Part shown: in pieces, positions 1 through 7,275 of the stretch
Layout of the letters: each line of letters opens with the position of its first letter
How positions within the stretch are numbered: position 1 is the stretch's first letter
Assembly: GCF_013664685.1 (NCBI RefSeq)
Contig: NZ_JAAKDE010000044.1
Span: forward strand, 1-37,071
Source of the DNA: Capillibacterium thermochitinicola
GTDB taxonomy: Bacteria > Bacillota > UBA4882 > UBA10575
Length of the DNA stretch: 37,071 nucleotides
Reading direction: 5' to 3'
Program-made: the position numbers and the translations under genes
The notes under the pieces: model-generated
Told to the model about the DNA's origin: nothing
The model's input: only the letters and a program-made list of their open reading frames with translations
Database searches by the model: none

Positions 1-40
1 CCAGCGTTCGTCCTGAGCCAGGATCAAACTCTCCGTAAAA
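1..40 (-). rRNA. rrs: 16S ribosomal RNA, 5' end only
   Basis: The reverse complement contains the universal 16S start motif AGAGTTTGATCCTGGCTCAG followed by GACGAACGCTGG, as in Bacillus 16S. By analogy with B. subtilis the mature 5' end lies near position 40. The gene runs off the left edge, so only about 40 bases are present. The leader and promoter lie to its right at 41-250. Confidence 0.97.
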
Positions 41-144
41 TTCTTGAAGAGCTGATTTTAGCTCATCTTTTTCTTCTTGACGTCGTCCGGACTTATCACT
101 TCTTTGTAAAGCAACAAGCCCTTACCTTCTCTTACCTGTCTTGG

Positions 145-161
145 CTGTTTAGTTTTCAGGG
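145..161 (-). promoter_or_regulatory. rRNA leader antitermination (boxA-like) site
   Basis: On the minus strand this reads CCCTGAAAACTAAACAG, which resembles the CTTTGAAAACTRAACA sequence common in Firmicute rRNA leaders, where NusB/NusE-type antitermination factors bind. It lies between the promoter and the 16S 5' end, as expected. The assignment rests on resemblance only. Confidence 0.5.
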
Positions 162-218
162 TTCAGTTAATATTTGCTGCGTTTACCAGGGACTAGCTGT
201 CTCCTGAACGCAAAATAT

Positions 219-247
219 ATAATACCACAGCATTTTATTTTTGTCTA
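219..247 (-). promoter_or_regulatory. rRNA operon promoter (sigma-A type)
   Basis: On the minus strand a -35 box TAGACA (247-242) is followed by a 17-base spacer and a -10 box TATTAT (224-219). The stretch upstream of the -35 box, about 248-268, is A/T-rich and could act as an UP element. Transcription would start near 211 and give a leader of about 170 bases before 16S. The -35 box lies only about 28 bases past the stop codon of the upstream gene, and no terminator is seen between them. Confidence 0.72.
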
Positions 248-274
248 GATTTATTTCAAAAAAATTTGTGGGCA

Positions 275-1024
275 CTAACAGCTTTTTTCGGGGAAGGCCT
301 TCCAGACCAACGGTTCCCGGTTGTAACGGGAGGTGTCTTTCGCTTCTTCTTTTTCTGCCTCTTTCCCGCTTTCTATGATTTTATCTTCTTCAACCCCGTT
401 CTTTGCTACGGGTTTACTCTCTGTCGCAACCGGTGTCGTTTCGTCTTCCCTTTCCTCTTTCCCTGACTCTTCTTTTACCGCATAAACCGCCTCTTCTTCC
501 TGGCTCTTCTCTTCACTGGGGCTGGTTACGCCGGCCGGCACCGTCGGTTCTTCTCCAACCGCAGAACCGACACTGTCATAGTCCGTCGTTTCTTCCGTTT
601 CGACCGGTCGCCATTCTTGATTGTCCTGCGCTTCTGGATAACCCGGGTAATAACTCGGGTAGCCAAAGGATTGGTCTTCCCCTGGGTAAACCGGGTATTC
701 CTGTGGGACCTGCGGTTGTGGCGTTTCTTCCTCCCGGTATTGGTATTGCCGCTCTTCTTCCGGTATAAACCATGGTGTGCTATAGTCCGCACCCGCGCCG
801 GAAAACCAGGGGGAATTGTTCGGCGCCGGTTCCACATAAAAGTTGTCGTCGAACGGTTCCGGTTCAAGACCGGCGTTAAACCAATCGGCCCAGGGATCAT
901 ACGCCGACTGATCCTGGGGCGTGCGGATGGTGTGGTAGGGACCGTCTTGATATGAATTGTTATTCAGATTACGGAAAATACCTTGTTGTCCCGGGGTTTT
1001 TTTGATCCTAAACTTTTCGGCCAT
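275..1024 (-). CDS. Hypothetical disordered Tyr/Pro/Glu-rich protein
   Basis: I do not recognise this 249-residue protein. The first 20 residues are basic (MAEKFRIKKTPGQQG). A middle part of about 130 residues is rich in Y, P, W and F with acidic residues, including repeated Y-P and P-G-Y motifs. The last third is a Glu/Lys/Thr/Ser-rich acidic tail ending in EKSC. There is no signal peptide, membrane segment or recognisable fold, and the composition suggests intrinsic disorder. The ATG at 1024 is preferred because GAGGTG lies six bases upstream; the ATG at 1030 is an alternative, and the frame stays open to 1075. The gene is divergent from the SIS gene and sits directly upstream of the rRNA promoter on the same strand. 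It could be a coat-like or scaffold protein, but nothing in the sequence proves a role. Confidence 0.7.
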   Translation of the reverse strand: MAEKFRIKKTPGQQGIFRNLNNNSYQDGPYHTIRTPQDQSAYDPWADWFNAGLEPEPFDDNFYVEPAPNNSPWFSGAGADYSTPWFIPEEERQYQYREEETPQPQVPQEYPVYPGEDQSFGYPSYYPGYPEAQDNQEWRPVETEETTDYDSVGSAVGEEPTVPAGVTSPSEEKSQEEEAVYAVKEESGKEEREDETTPVATESKPVAKNGVEEDKIIESGKEAEKEEAKDTSRYNREPLVWKAFPEKSC

Positions 1025-1122
1025 TTTCATCACCTCATCCCTTAATTCTATGCACTCAAAACATTTTATGTTCATAGAATAGGATAAGTGACTTTGGCGG
1101 AAGATTCGTAAGGAGGATTTTG

Positions 1123-1680
1123 ATGCTGAACCACAACTTTAACCGGGAATTTATCCTCTCACAATTACTTGACCTTGCCGAACTGCCGGTCCTGCTTAGT
1201 ACGGAAGGTTTAGATGTCGCCCGTCAAATGGCCAGTAAAATGGTGGATATCTTTCAAGCGCAAAAATCAATTCTCATTATTGGCTTGGAACCTTACCACA
1301 ATATCGCCCGTGATCTTGCTGAACATCTCAAGCACGGTTTGAATATGGACCGCCCACCGCTGCCCGTCAGTTTCCTGGAGAAAACCTCCCGTCAACAACA
1401 ACCTCTTTCTAATCTAATCAGTCAGGGAGAAAAAGGTGATGCCCTTTTCATCATCGCCGGTGAACACAGCCAAGAAACCGAAACGCTGGTCCGCGAAGCG
1501 AAAGAAAAAAACCTCTTCACCTTCGCCTTTTGTAGCTACCCCCCGCTAAAAAACCACCGTCCGGATCTCCTCTTTTATCTCCCGTCGGCCAACCGTCCGC
1601 GGGTCAAAGAAATATTCTTAATGTTGGGCCATATTATCGGCACCTTGGTCGAGTCGACGTTGTTCGGCAACAGTTTTTAG
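1123..1680 (+). CDS. SIS-domain protein (phosphosugar isomerase-like)
   Basis: The 185-residue product resembles a single SIS (sugar isomerase) domain of the GmhA-like type. An N-terminal helix precedes the strand 'SILIIGLEPYHNIARDLAEHL', in which the phosphosugar-binding loop would fall, and 'DALFIIAGEHSQETETLVREA' fits the second nucleotide-fold strand and its Ser/Glu loop. SIS proteins bind phosphosugars as isomerases or as regulators; the substrate here is unknown. ATG at 1123 is chosen because AAGGAGG (1110-1116) gives six-base spacing; an in-frame TTG at 1120 is too close. It is the only convincing plus-strand gene in the window and ends at the terminator shared with the EF-G paralogue. 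The fold assignment comes from the motif pattern, and overall identity to known members looks low. Confidence 0.65.
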   Translation: MLNHNFNREFILSQLLDLAELPVLLSTEGLDVARQMASKMVDIFQAQKSILIIGLEPYHNIARDLAEHLKHGLNMDRPPLPVSFLEKTSRQQQPLSNLISQGEKGDALFIIAGEHSQETETLVREAKEKNLFTFAFCSYPPLKNHRPDLLFYLPSANRPRVKEIFLMLGHIIGTLVESTLFGNSF

Positions 1681-1683
1681 AAG

Positions 1684-1713
1684 AAAAAAAGCCCGAAAAC
1701 GGGCTTTTTTCTT
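1684..1713. terminator. Bidirectional rho-independent terminator
   Basis: The stem GCCCG/CGGGC (1691-1695 with 1700-1704) has an AAAA loop and is extended by an A-run on the left and a T-run on the right. It therefore works in both directions. It separates the convergent SIS gene (ends 1680) and EF-G paralogue (ends 1754). Confidence 0.9.
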
Positions 1714-1753
1714 ATCTTTACACCTAATAAACTTTGGCTTTGCTTCATAAGGC

Positions 1754-3820
1754 TTATTCTTTGGCCGCCTCGGCCTTTGATTGCGCAATGATAGCCTCCG
1801 CCTGGTTCGCCGGAACTTCTTCGTAGTGGTCGAATTCCATTTCGAATTCGCCTCGCCCCTGGGTAATCGAACGGAGGTCAATCGCATACTTGAACATTTC
1901 GCTGAGGGGAACATGGGCGCGAATAATCTGGTAACCCTGGTCGGGGTCCATTCCTAAAATCCGGCCCCGCTTTTTATTGAGGTCGCCGATGATGTCACCC
2001 ATGTATTCCTCAGGAACGGTCACGGTCACATTCATGATCGGCTCCAAGAGGATGGGGTTGGCGTCCATAAATCCTTTCTTAAACGCCATCGAAGCGGCAA
2101 TCTTAAAGGCCATTTCCGAGGAGTCCACACTATGGTAGGAACCGTCATAAAGCGTAACTTTCACATCAACTACCGGATAGCCTGCGAGGACGCCTTCTTC
2201 CATGGTTTCACGGACCCCTTTTTCGACGGCCGGGATATACTGCCGCGGGACGGCGCCACCAAAGATCTTGTCAACAAATTCAAAGTTACCACCGGGCGGT
2301 AGCGGCTCCAACTCCAGCCAAACATGGCCATATTGACCCCGTCCGCCCGATTGTTTCTTGTGTTTTCCTTCGACCTGAACTTTCCCTTTGATCGTTTCCT
2401 TGTATGGGATTTTGGGGTCTTTTAATTCAACCTGGGCGCCGAATTTCTTATGCAACTTGCTGATGGTGACTTCCAGGTGTAAATCACCAAGCCCGGAAAT
2501 GAGCATCTCTTTGGTGGTCGTATCCTTCTCCACTTTGAGCGTGGGATCTTCGTCCTCCAGCCGGCTTAAGCCGCCGCTAATCTTATCCTCATCGCCCTTG
2601 TTCTTCGCCACCACTGCCAAAGTGAATTTGGGGGTTGGGAAATCGACTTTCTTGAGAAGGTAAGGAGCGCCTTTCGTACACAGGGTGTCATTGGTCTTGG
2701 TGACCTGAAGTTTGGCCACGGCTCCCAGATCGCCGGCGGCAAGTTCGGCCACGGGAATCTGGGTTTTACCTTTAATTAAGAAAAGTTGACCGATCCGCTC
2801 TTCCTGGTTCTGGGAAGCATTCCAGAGAGAAGAGTCGGACTTCACTTTACCGGAATAAACACGGAAGAGGGTTAATTTACCCACAAAGGGGTCGGCCATG
2901 GTTTTGAAGACAAGCGCCGCCGTTGGGCCATTGGGATCCGCCTTCAGTTCGGTTTCCTCATTATTCTGCGGGTTGGTGACGATCTCCGGCTTGACATCGG
3001 CGGGCGAAGGAAGCGCTTCCACCACTTTCTTCATTAAAGCATCAATACCGATGTTCTTTAGGGCAGAACCACACATGACGGGAACAATCTGGTTGCTCAT
3101 CGTTCCCTTCCGGAACCCGCTTAAAACTTCCTCTTTCGTTAATTCTTCACCCTCCAGGTATTTGGTCAGCAGCTCATCATCGGTCTCGGCTGCTGCTTCC
3201 AGAAGGAGGTGGTAATACTCTTCCACTTGGTCTTTTAATTCCGCCGGGACTTCCGCTTCTTTCCCGTCAATATAAGCCTTACCTGTTATAACATCGACGA
3301 TCCCTTTGAAGTTCTCGGCGGCTCCGATCGGAATCTGCACCGGAATCAATTTGTTCCCGAACTTCGCTTTTAATGCTTCATAAACCTGATGGAAGTTGGC
3401 ATTTTCCCGGTCCATTTTATTGATAAACACGATCCGGGGCAAGTCTCTTTCATCCAGATAAGCCCAGACCTTCTCGGTGCCGACCTCCACGCCGCCGACG
3501 GCACAAACGACGACCAATCCGGCATCGGCAACCCGGACCCCGGCTTTTACTTCACCGACAAAATCAAAAAACCCGGGAGTATCAAGGAGATTTATTTTGT
3601 GGCCCTCAAATTCCACCGGCGCGAGGGAGGTGTTGATCGAGATTTTCCTTTTAATTTCCTCCGCATCGTGATCCATCACGGAAGTTCCATCATCGACTTG
3701 CCCAAACCGGTCGACCGCTTTGGTCTGATAGAGCATGGCCTCGGCCACCATCGTCTTTCCGCATCCGCCATGGCCAACCAGGGCAATGTTTCGAATCTTA
3801 TCCACATTATAACTCTTCAA
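1754..3820 (-). CDS. Elongation factor G-like translational GTPase (EF-G paralogue)
   Basis: This 688-residue protein has the five-domain EF-G layout. Its G1 motif is GHGGCGKT (residues 17-24), with DTPGF as G3, NKMDR as G4 and GSALKNIG as G5. The usual switch-I RGITI is replaced by KRKISINTS, and the G1 motif differs from the AHIDAGKT of housekeeping FusA, so it belongs to the EF-G-like subgroup of Firmicutes and Thermus. C-terminal domains IV and V are present (RGQYGHV region and IGDLNKKRGRILGM). Its in vivo role is poorly defined; a ribosome-linked GTPase function is inferred. The start is TTG at 3820 with GAGGAGGG six bases upstream. It stands alone, with a 570-base non-coding stretch upstream and a terminator downstream, and is not next to rpsL/rpsG/tuf as true fusA usually is. 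Confidence 0.93.
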   Translation of the reverse strand: MKSYNVDKIRNIALVGHGGCGKTMVAEAMLYQTKAVDRFGQVDDGTSVMDHDAEEIKRKISINTSLAPVEFEGHKINLLDTPGFFDFVGEVKAGVRVADAGLVVVCAVGGVEVGTEKVWAYLDERDLPRIVFINKMDRENANFHQVYEALKAKFGNKLIPVQIPIGAAENFKGIVDVITGKAYIDGKEAEVPAELKDQVEEYYHLLLEAAAETDDELLTKYLEGEELTKEEVLSGFRKGTMSNQIVPVMCGSALKNIGIDALMKKVVEALPSPADVKPEIVTNPQNNEETELKADPNGPTAALVFKTMADPFVGKLTLFRVYSGKVKSDSSLWNASQNQEERIGQLFLIKGKTQIPVAELAAGDLGAVAKLQVTKTNDTLCTKGAPYLLKKVDFPTPKFTLAVVAKNKGDEDKISGGLSRLEDEDPTLKVEKDTTTKEMLISGLGDLHLEVTISKLHKKFGAQVELKDPKIPYKETIKGKVQVEGKHKKQSGGRGQYGHVWLELEPLPPGGNFEFVDKIFGGAVPRQYIPAVEKGVRETMEEGVLAGYPVVDVKVTLYDGSYHSVDSSEMAFKIAASMAFKKGFMDANPILLEPIMNVTVTVPEEYMGDIIGDLNKKRGRILGMDPDQGYQIIRAHVPLSEMFKYAIDLRSITQGRGEFEMEFDHYEEVPANQAEAIIAQSKAEAAKE

Positions 3821-4392
3821 ACTAAACCCTCCTCGAAATGCGCAAAAAAATCACATAACGTTAAGATTATTCTACTATCTTTAAGTATTTCCTCCTCAAG
3901 TTGATTATTTTCTCCTCCTACCGCCTATTTTCTCACGGTCTACCCCCGGTCAGCCAAAGCATAATCTGGTCCTCATCCGGATAAAATACTAGTGGTAGAT
4001 GTCCGGCCGAACGAAGACTGAATTTCACCCCTGTCAGATCAGGCTGACACCGGTTAAAGGAGGTCGAGCAAAGATCGGTTCCGGTATTGGTTATTGTTTA
4101 ACCTTACTTGAACCGGTCGGCGCAAAGGTCCCACCAATTTGATCTTGCCTTAGGCAGATGGAGTTGTTGGGGCCGAGTTAAGAGCCCGTTTCTTGCCAGG
4201 TTGTTGATGGGAATACGGTTTTTTGAGGAGGTAGGATTCGGGTTCGAGCAAAGGTTAGCCAGGGTGCCGAAAAAAGCAACCGCAGGTTGGTCCAACGGTA
4301 TCAACGGTATCCTTGTTAGCCGGCGCGAAGGTCGGTACATCACCCTCGGGCACCTGGAGGATCTTATCCTCCAGGTTTTCCTTTCCCGGCTT
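3821..4392. other. 572-base non-coding stretch
   Basis: I find no convincing gene here. Frames open on either strand have unlikely composition and no good start. Visible structure includes a TGTCAG/CTGACA inverted repeat (4032-4049), a tandem nine-base repeat AACGGTATC (about 4294-4311), and the strong hairpin at 4352-4376. The right part continues in frame after the bofC-like stop codon to about 4259. The left part (3840-3930, read on the minus strand) is A/T-rich with two GGAGG-like motifs and probably holds the EF-G paralogue promoter, which I cannot place exactly. Confidence 0.5.
4352..4376. repeat. Perfect 11-bp hairpin after the bofC-like gene
   Basis: ACCTGGAGGAT and its exact complement are separated by a three-base loop. 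Read on the minus strand it begins 16 bases after the bofC-like TGA stop and is not followed by a T-run, so it is a poor terminator for that gene. Read on the plus strand it is followed by TTTTCCTTT, but no plus-strand gene precedes it. Confidence 0.7.
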
Positions 4393-4893
4393 TCAGTTCT
4401 GATACCCCTCGAGAATCCGCCATTTCTCTTGGGCGCCTCGGCAGACAATCCCCGCTCTGAGGTCTTCAATCTCCGCCTTGGGAAGCCGGCTGATATTGAC
4501 CGGGATCACCTGTTTCAAGGGGCCGGGCTTTTCGGGACTCCCGGCGTACACGCCAATTTCATTTCCGTAAATCCCGATAAACTCTTGCTCCTGGCACCCC
4601 GGGCATAGCTTGGTCTCCTCTTTTTCCAAGCCCACCCGCTCCGAGGTAAAACTGGTGATTACCCAGCCTTCGTTGGTTAGCTTTTCCAGGAGTTCGTTCC
4701 GGGTTCGTGGGGAGTGGCACTCTTCCTTCCGCTCCTCATGTTGGCAACCGGTATAAAAAGCTGTATATTCAAGGGTAAAACTTTTCTGTTTCAGTACGGA
4801 GCCGCTGACCAAAGCGAGTTTCCCGGTGTTGGCCAGGAGGTAAACACCCCCCAAAACCAGTCCGAGGAGGAGGACCAGTCCAACCCTTTTCAT
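4393..4893 (-). CDS. BofC C-terminal-domain membrane/secreted protein
   Basis: This 166-residue protein has one N-terminal hydrophobic helix (about residues 4-22), which is a signal anchor or uncleaved signal peptide. A small domain follows with 'YTAFYTGCQHEE' and then 'GWVITSFTSERV'. The C-terminal half fits the BofC C-terminal domain: 'EFIGIYGNEIGVYAG', then 'VIPVNISRLPKAEIEDL' and 'GI...ILEGY' at the end. In Bacillus, BofC restrains the SpoIVB protease during sporulation; clostridial homologues like this one are of unknown function. Several Cys are present (CQH, ECH, CPGC, IVC) and could form disulfides or bind metal. ATG at 4893 is chosen because GAGGAG lies eight bases upstream. It follows yebC, as I recall from several Clostridia, but the usual next gene ruvC is absent. 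The frame stays open past the TGA for about 45 codons. Confidence 0.72.
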   Translation of the reverse strand: MKRVGLVLLLGLVLGGVYLLANTGKLALVSGSVLKQKSFTLEYTAFYTGCQHEERKEECHSPRTRNELLEKLTNEGWVITSFTSERVGLEKEETKLCPGCQEQEFIGIYGNEIGVYAGSPEKPGPLKQVIPVNISRLPKAEIEDLRAGIVCRGAQEKWRILEGYQN

Positions 4894-4959
4894 CTTGATC
4901 GCTCCTCTTTCCATTTTGGGTTAAATTACCCAAAATTGGCTCCGCTTATACTTGATCCC

Positions 4960-5694
4960 TCAGTTCCCTTCGGCGATTTCAAAATTGGCATAAACATTTT
5001 GGACATCATCGTGTTCTTCCAAAGCATCGACCAATTTGAGGAGGTTTTCTCCGTCCTCCCCGCTAACGGTGACCGTATTCTTGGGAAGATAGGACAGTTC
5101 GGCTTCTTCAATCGGAATTTTCCCTTCCAAATAGTTACGCACCTGTTCCAATTCGGCAATCCCAGTAATAATTTCGTAATATTCATCTTCATCCCGGAGA
5201 TCCTCGGCTCCGGCTTCCAACGCCAGTTCAAATAATTTCTCTTCATCAAGGTTCACTTTTTCTTTAGGAACGGAAATTACCCCTTTTTTGTCAAAAAGCC
5301 AGGCCACACAGCCGGTCTCTCCCAGGTTTCCGTTGTTCCGCGAAAAGATATACCGCATTTCACTGGCCGTCCGGTTCCGGTTGTCCGACAAGGTTTGAAC
5401 CAAAAAGGCAACCCCGCCCGGCCCGTATCCTTCGTAAATAATCTCCTCATACTGGTCGGCCTCGGAGGAACCCAACCCCCGCTTAATGGCCCGGGTGATG
5501 TTATCATTGGGCATGTTGATCGCTTTGGCTTTTTGAATAGCCAACCGCAATTGGAAATTGCCGTCCGGATCGCCGCCCCCGGCTTTGGTGGCGACGATAA
5601 TCTCCCTGGTTACTTTGGTAAATGCCTTTGCCTTCTGTGCATCCGTCTTTTCTTTCTTCCGTTTGATATTAGCCCATTTCGAATGTCCGGCCAT
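4960..5694 (-). CDS. yebC: YebC/TACO1-family translational/transcriptional regulator
   Basis: The 244-residue product starts with the family hallmark MAGHSKWANIKRKK and keeps the whole family pattern. This includes 'KVTREIIVATKAGGGDPDGN', 'NMPNDNITRAIKRG', 'YEGYGPGGVAFLV', 'LSDNRNRTASEMRYIF', 'GNLGETGCVAWLF' and the acidic C-terminal domain. YebC proteins were first described as DNA-binding regulators. More recent work on homologues (TACO1, B. subtilis YeeI) points to a ribosome role in relieving polyproline stalls. ATG at 5694 is the start because it matches the family N-terminus, has GAGGTG six bases upstream, and lies just inside the transcript from the promoter at 5734. The longer frame to 5727 would begin almost at the transcription start. 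It probably forms an operon with the bofC-like gene. Confidence 0.96.
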   Translation of the reverse strand: MAGHSKWANIKRKKEKTDAQKAKAFTKVTREIIVATKAGGGDPDGNFQLRLAIQKAKAINMPNDNITRAIKRGLGSSEADQYEEIIYEGYGPGGVAFLVQTLSDNRNRTASEMRYIFSRNNGNLGETGCVAWLFDKKGVISVPKEKVNLDEEKLFELALEAGAEDLRDEDEYYEIITGIAELEQVRNYLEGKIPIEEAELSYLPKNTVTVSGEDGENLLKLVDALEEHDDVQNVYANFEIAEGN

Positions 5695-5733
5695 TGCTTT
5701 CACCTCAAACCATAAGAATTCTAGCATTATTTA

Positions 5734-5742
5734 ATTATACCA
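5734..5742 (-). promoter_or_regulatory. yebC promoter, extended -10 element
   Basis: The minus strand reads TGGTATAAT, a perfect -10 box with an extended TGn motif. The expected -35 region is T-rich (TTTTTGTTT) but not consensus, which is common with extended -10 promoters. Transcription would start near 5726, about 33 bases before the yebC ATG. Confidence 0.65.
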
Positions 5743-5797
5743 GAATTCTTGGCGAAACAAAAACCGGATCCCTTGCTTTTTTCCCTACCACTAGACC

Positions 5798-6475
5798 TCA
5801 ATTGTTAAAGGGAGAAGCGGCCTCCAGTTCGTGCATTTTCCGAAACAGGAAATAGAGTAAAATCCCCGTCAGGACCAGGGCACCCGCCGACCAAAACGGG
5901 GTGTTCAAAAAAATGAAGAAATCATATAACCCGTGCCAAAACAGGGCCACCCCGAAACCGCGGAAAAACCGTTGCCGCACGGAACGGTATGCTCCCCCCG
6001 CCGTTAAAAAATAGCCGCCCCAGCCCGAAAAGGTGGCATGGGCTAAACAGGTCACAACCGCCCGCCAGATCCCGACTTCAAAGCCCATCGTTCTCGTGTA
6101 GAGGAGGTTCTCCAAAGCCGCGAAGCCCAGACCGACCGTGATGCCATAAACAATCCCGTCCACCGGTTCGTTCATGTCTTTGCGGTAGTTCACGGTGAGG
6201 GCCAGGAGTAAAAATTTTAGCCCTTCCTCGATCAGGCCAATATACAAGAAGGCATAGAGAAAGATGAGCCCTAAATCGCCGGAACCCCGGGCGATGGTTA
6301 GCCCGTCTTTACCAAGGAATTCGAGCGCCCCGGCCGGAACCACCATGAACATGCCACCCAGGAAGACCCGGGCAATTACCCGCTTCGGCTCCGGTTCATG
6401 CCGGTCTTTCCGGTAAAAGAAGACAAGCCATAAGACCCCCGGCAGGATCGAAACCAAGAGATGTGGAACCAGCAT
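5798..6475 (-). CDS. prsW: PrsW-family intramembrane metalloprotease
   Basis: This 225-residue polytopic membrane protein has about seven or eight hydrophobic segments and the conserved PrsW residues: the EE pair in 'IEEGLKF' (E83, E84), 'LENLLY' (E122, N123), 'LAHATFSGW' (H146) and 'WHGLYDF' (H181, D185). An early 'YRKDRHEPEP' motif is also typical. In B. subtilis PrsW makes the site-1 cut of the anti-sigma factor RsiW. The wider family (related to Rce1/CPBP proteases) has varied targets, and no anti-sigma gene is seen here, so the substrate is unknown. The ATG at 6475 has GAGGAGG eight to nine bases upstream. A terminator lies between it and the pgsA-like gene, so it is probably transcribed separately. 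Confidence 0.92.
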   Translation of the reverse strand: MLVPHLLVSILPGVLWLVFFYRKDRHEPEPKRVIARVFLGGMFMVVPAGALEFLGKDGLTIARGSGDLGLIFLYAFLYIGLIEEGLKFLLLALTVNYRKDMNEPVDGIVYGITVGLGFAALENLLYTRTMGFEVGIWRAVVTCLAHATFSGWGGYFLTAGGAYRSVRQRFFRGFGVALFWHGLYDFFIFLNTPFWSAGALVLTGILLYFLFRKMHELEAASPFNN

Positions 6476-6526
6476 CGCCTTTCCTCCTCGCTAAAACATG
6501 GGCTTATTATTCCCCGATCAAAAAAA

Positions 6527-6550
6527 GAAAATGGCTTTGCGCCATTTTTC
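6527..6550. terminator. Rho-independent terminator after pgsA-like gene
   Basis: The inverted repeat GAAAATGGC/GCCATTTTTC has a five-base loop (6536-6540). On the minus strand it is followed by a long T-run (complement of 6520-6530). It ends the transcript coming from the pgsA-like gene before prsW. Confidence 0.85.
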
Positions 6551-6579
6551 TTCGGAGGAAAGTTACGCAGGTTTTCTTC

Positions 6580-7080
6580 CTAATTCTTCTTTAAGGCATT
6601 TCGAGAATAGGTAAAAAAAGCAATCATCGAGAGGATAAGGCCCAACGAAAGAATAAGCACACCCAGTTCGGCAACGATACAAAAGACAAACAAGCCGACG
6701 AAGAAGATAAAGGTGCTGGCTTTTCCCCAATAGTTACTGGGAATCACTTTTTGCTTCTTCCTAAAAAAGAACAACCCACCGGTTAATTGCAGCAGTTCCT
6801 TGGTGATATAGATCACGCCAAGCCAGTCGGGTAAGTCGTACCAGATCATTAGGGCAATAAGAGAACAGCCCAAGGTGATTTTGTCCGCCAACGGATCAAG
6901 AATCTTCCCCAATTCACTAATCTCGCCCAGCTTGCGCGCCATGCGCCCGTCGAGAAAATCCGTCAGCGCCGCCAAGGCCCAAACCACAATCACACCATAG
7001 AGGTTCTTCCGGGAAAAAAACACCAGAATAAATGGGGCTAAGAGAAGTCGGGTTAGTGAGAGAAGATTAGCGGTATTCAT
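6580..7080 (-). CDS. pgsA: CDP-alcohol phosphatidyltransferase (PgsA-like)
   Basis: The 166-residue membrane protein carries the CDP-alcohol phosphotransferase signature D-G-x2-A-R-x8-G-x3-D-x3-D, seen as DGRMARKLG then ELGKILDPLADK (about residues 44-66). It starts with 'NTANLLSLTRLLLAPF', the usual PgsA opening, and has about four to five hydrophobic segments. The probable reaction joins CDP-diacylglycerol and glycerol-3-phosphate to make phosphatidylglycerol-phosphate. Because other alcohols are used by relatives, the substrate is inferred. It is slightly short for PgsA (about 180 residues). The ATG at 7080 has AGGGGG upstream and overlaps by four bases (ATGA) a doubtful small frame. The gene lies downstream of sigE and ends at the terminator at 6527-6550. 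Confidence 0.85.
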   Translation of the reverse strand: MNTANLLSLTRLLLAPFILVFFSRKNLYGVIVVWALAALTDFLDGRMARKLGEISELGKILDPLADKITLGCSLIALMIWYDLPDWLGVIYITKELLQLTGGLFFFRKKQKVIPSNYWGKASTFIFFVGLFVFCIVAELGVLILSLGLILSMIAFFTYSRNALKKN

Positions 7081-7271
7081 GATACGTTTCCCCCTAAATT
7101 ACCGGAGCTCATTTTATCATAACTAGCTGGAATAAACAGCGACCAAACTCCCATGGCTGGCTGGCTGTCTACCATTGGGTAAAAACACAGCCGCTGCCGT
7201 CCCGGCCCAACCGGCCCGGTCATTAGCTTACTTCTTCGGCTTCTCTCTATAAAATCCTCCTTTGTTTTCAA
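7077..7271 (-). CDS. Doubtful small ORF between sigE and pgsA-like gene
   Basis: A 64-codon frame starts at TTG (7271) and ends in an ATGA overlap with the pgsA-like gene. Its product (MKTKEDFIERSRRSKL...) matches no family I know. The TTG has only a weak upstream ribosome site. A strong AAAGGAGG lies just inside the frame but is followed by no ATG, GTG or TTG at normal distance. The region may therefore be the remnant of a gene, or a leader that couples pgsA translation to sigE. Confidence 0.2.
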   Translation of the reverse strand: MKTKEDFIERSRRSKLMTGPVGPGRQRLCFYPMVDSQPAMGVWSLFIPASYDKMSSGNLGGNVS

Positions 7272-7275
7272 GGCG

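Noticed and set aside
403-955. Several frames on both strands across the disordered-protein gene
   Set aside because: They mirror the repetitive Y/P/E codons. Only the 275-1024 frame has a proper ribosome site and consistent composition.
4352-4395. Selenocysteine insertion signal after the bofC-like TGA
   Set aside because: The 11-bp stem with a three-base loop does not show the usual bacterial SECIS loop, the TGA is where the family normally ends, and there is no redox motif at that position. I keep only the weaker note on the open extension.
4108-4608. Plus-strand frame of 166 codons overlapping the bofC-like gene
   Set aside because: It has no family similarity and no ribosome site, and overlaps the bofC-like gene, whose BofC domain is clear.
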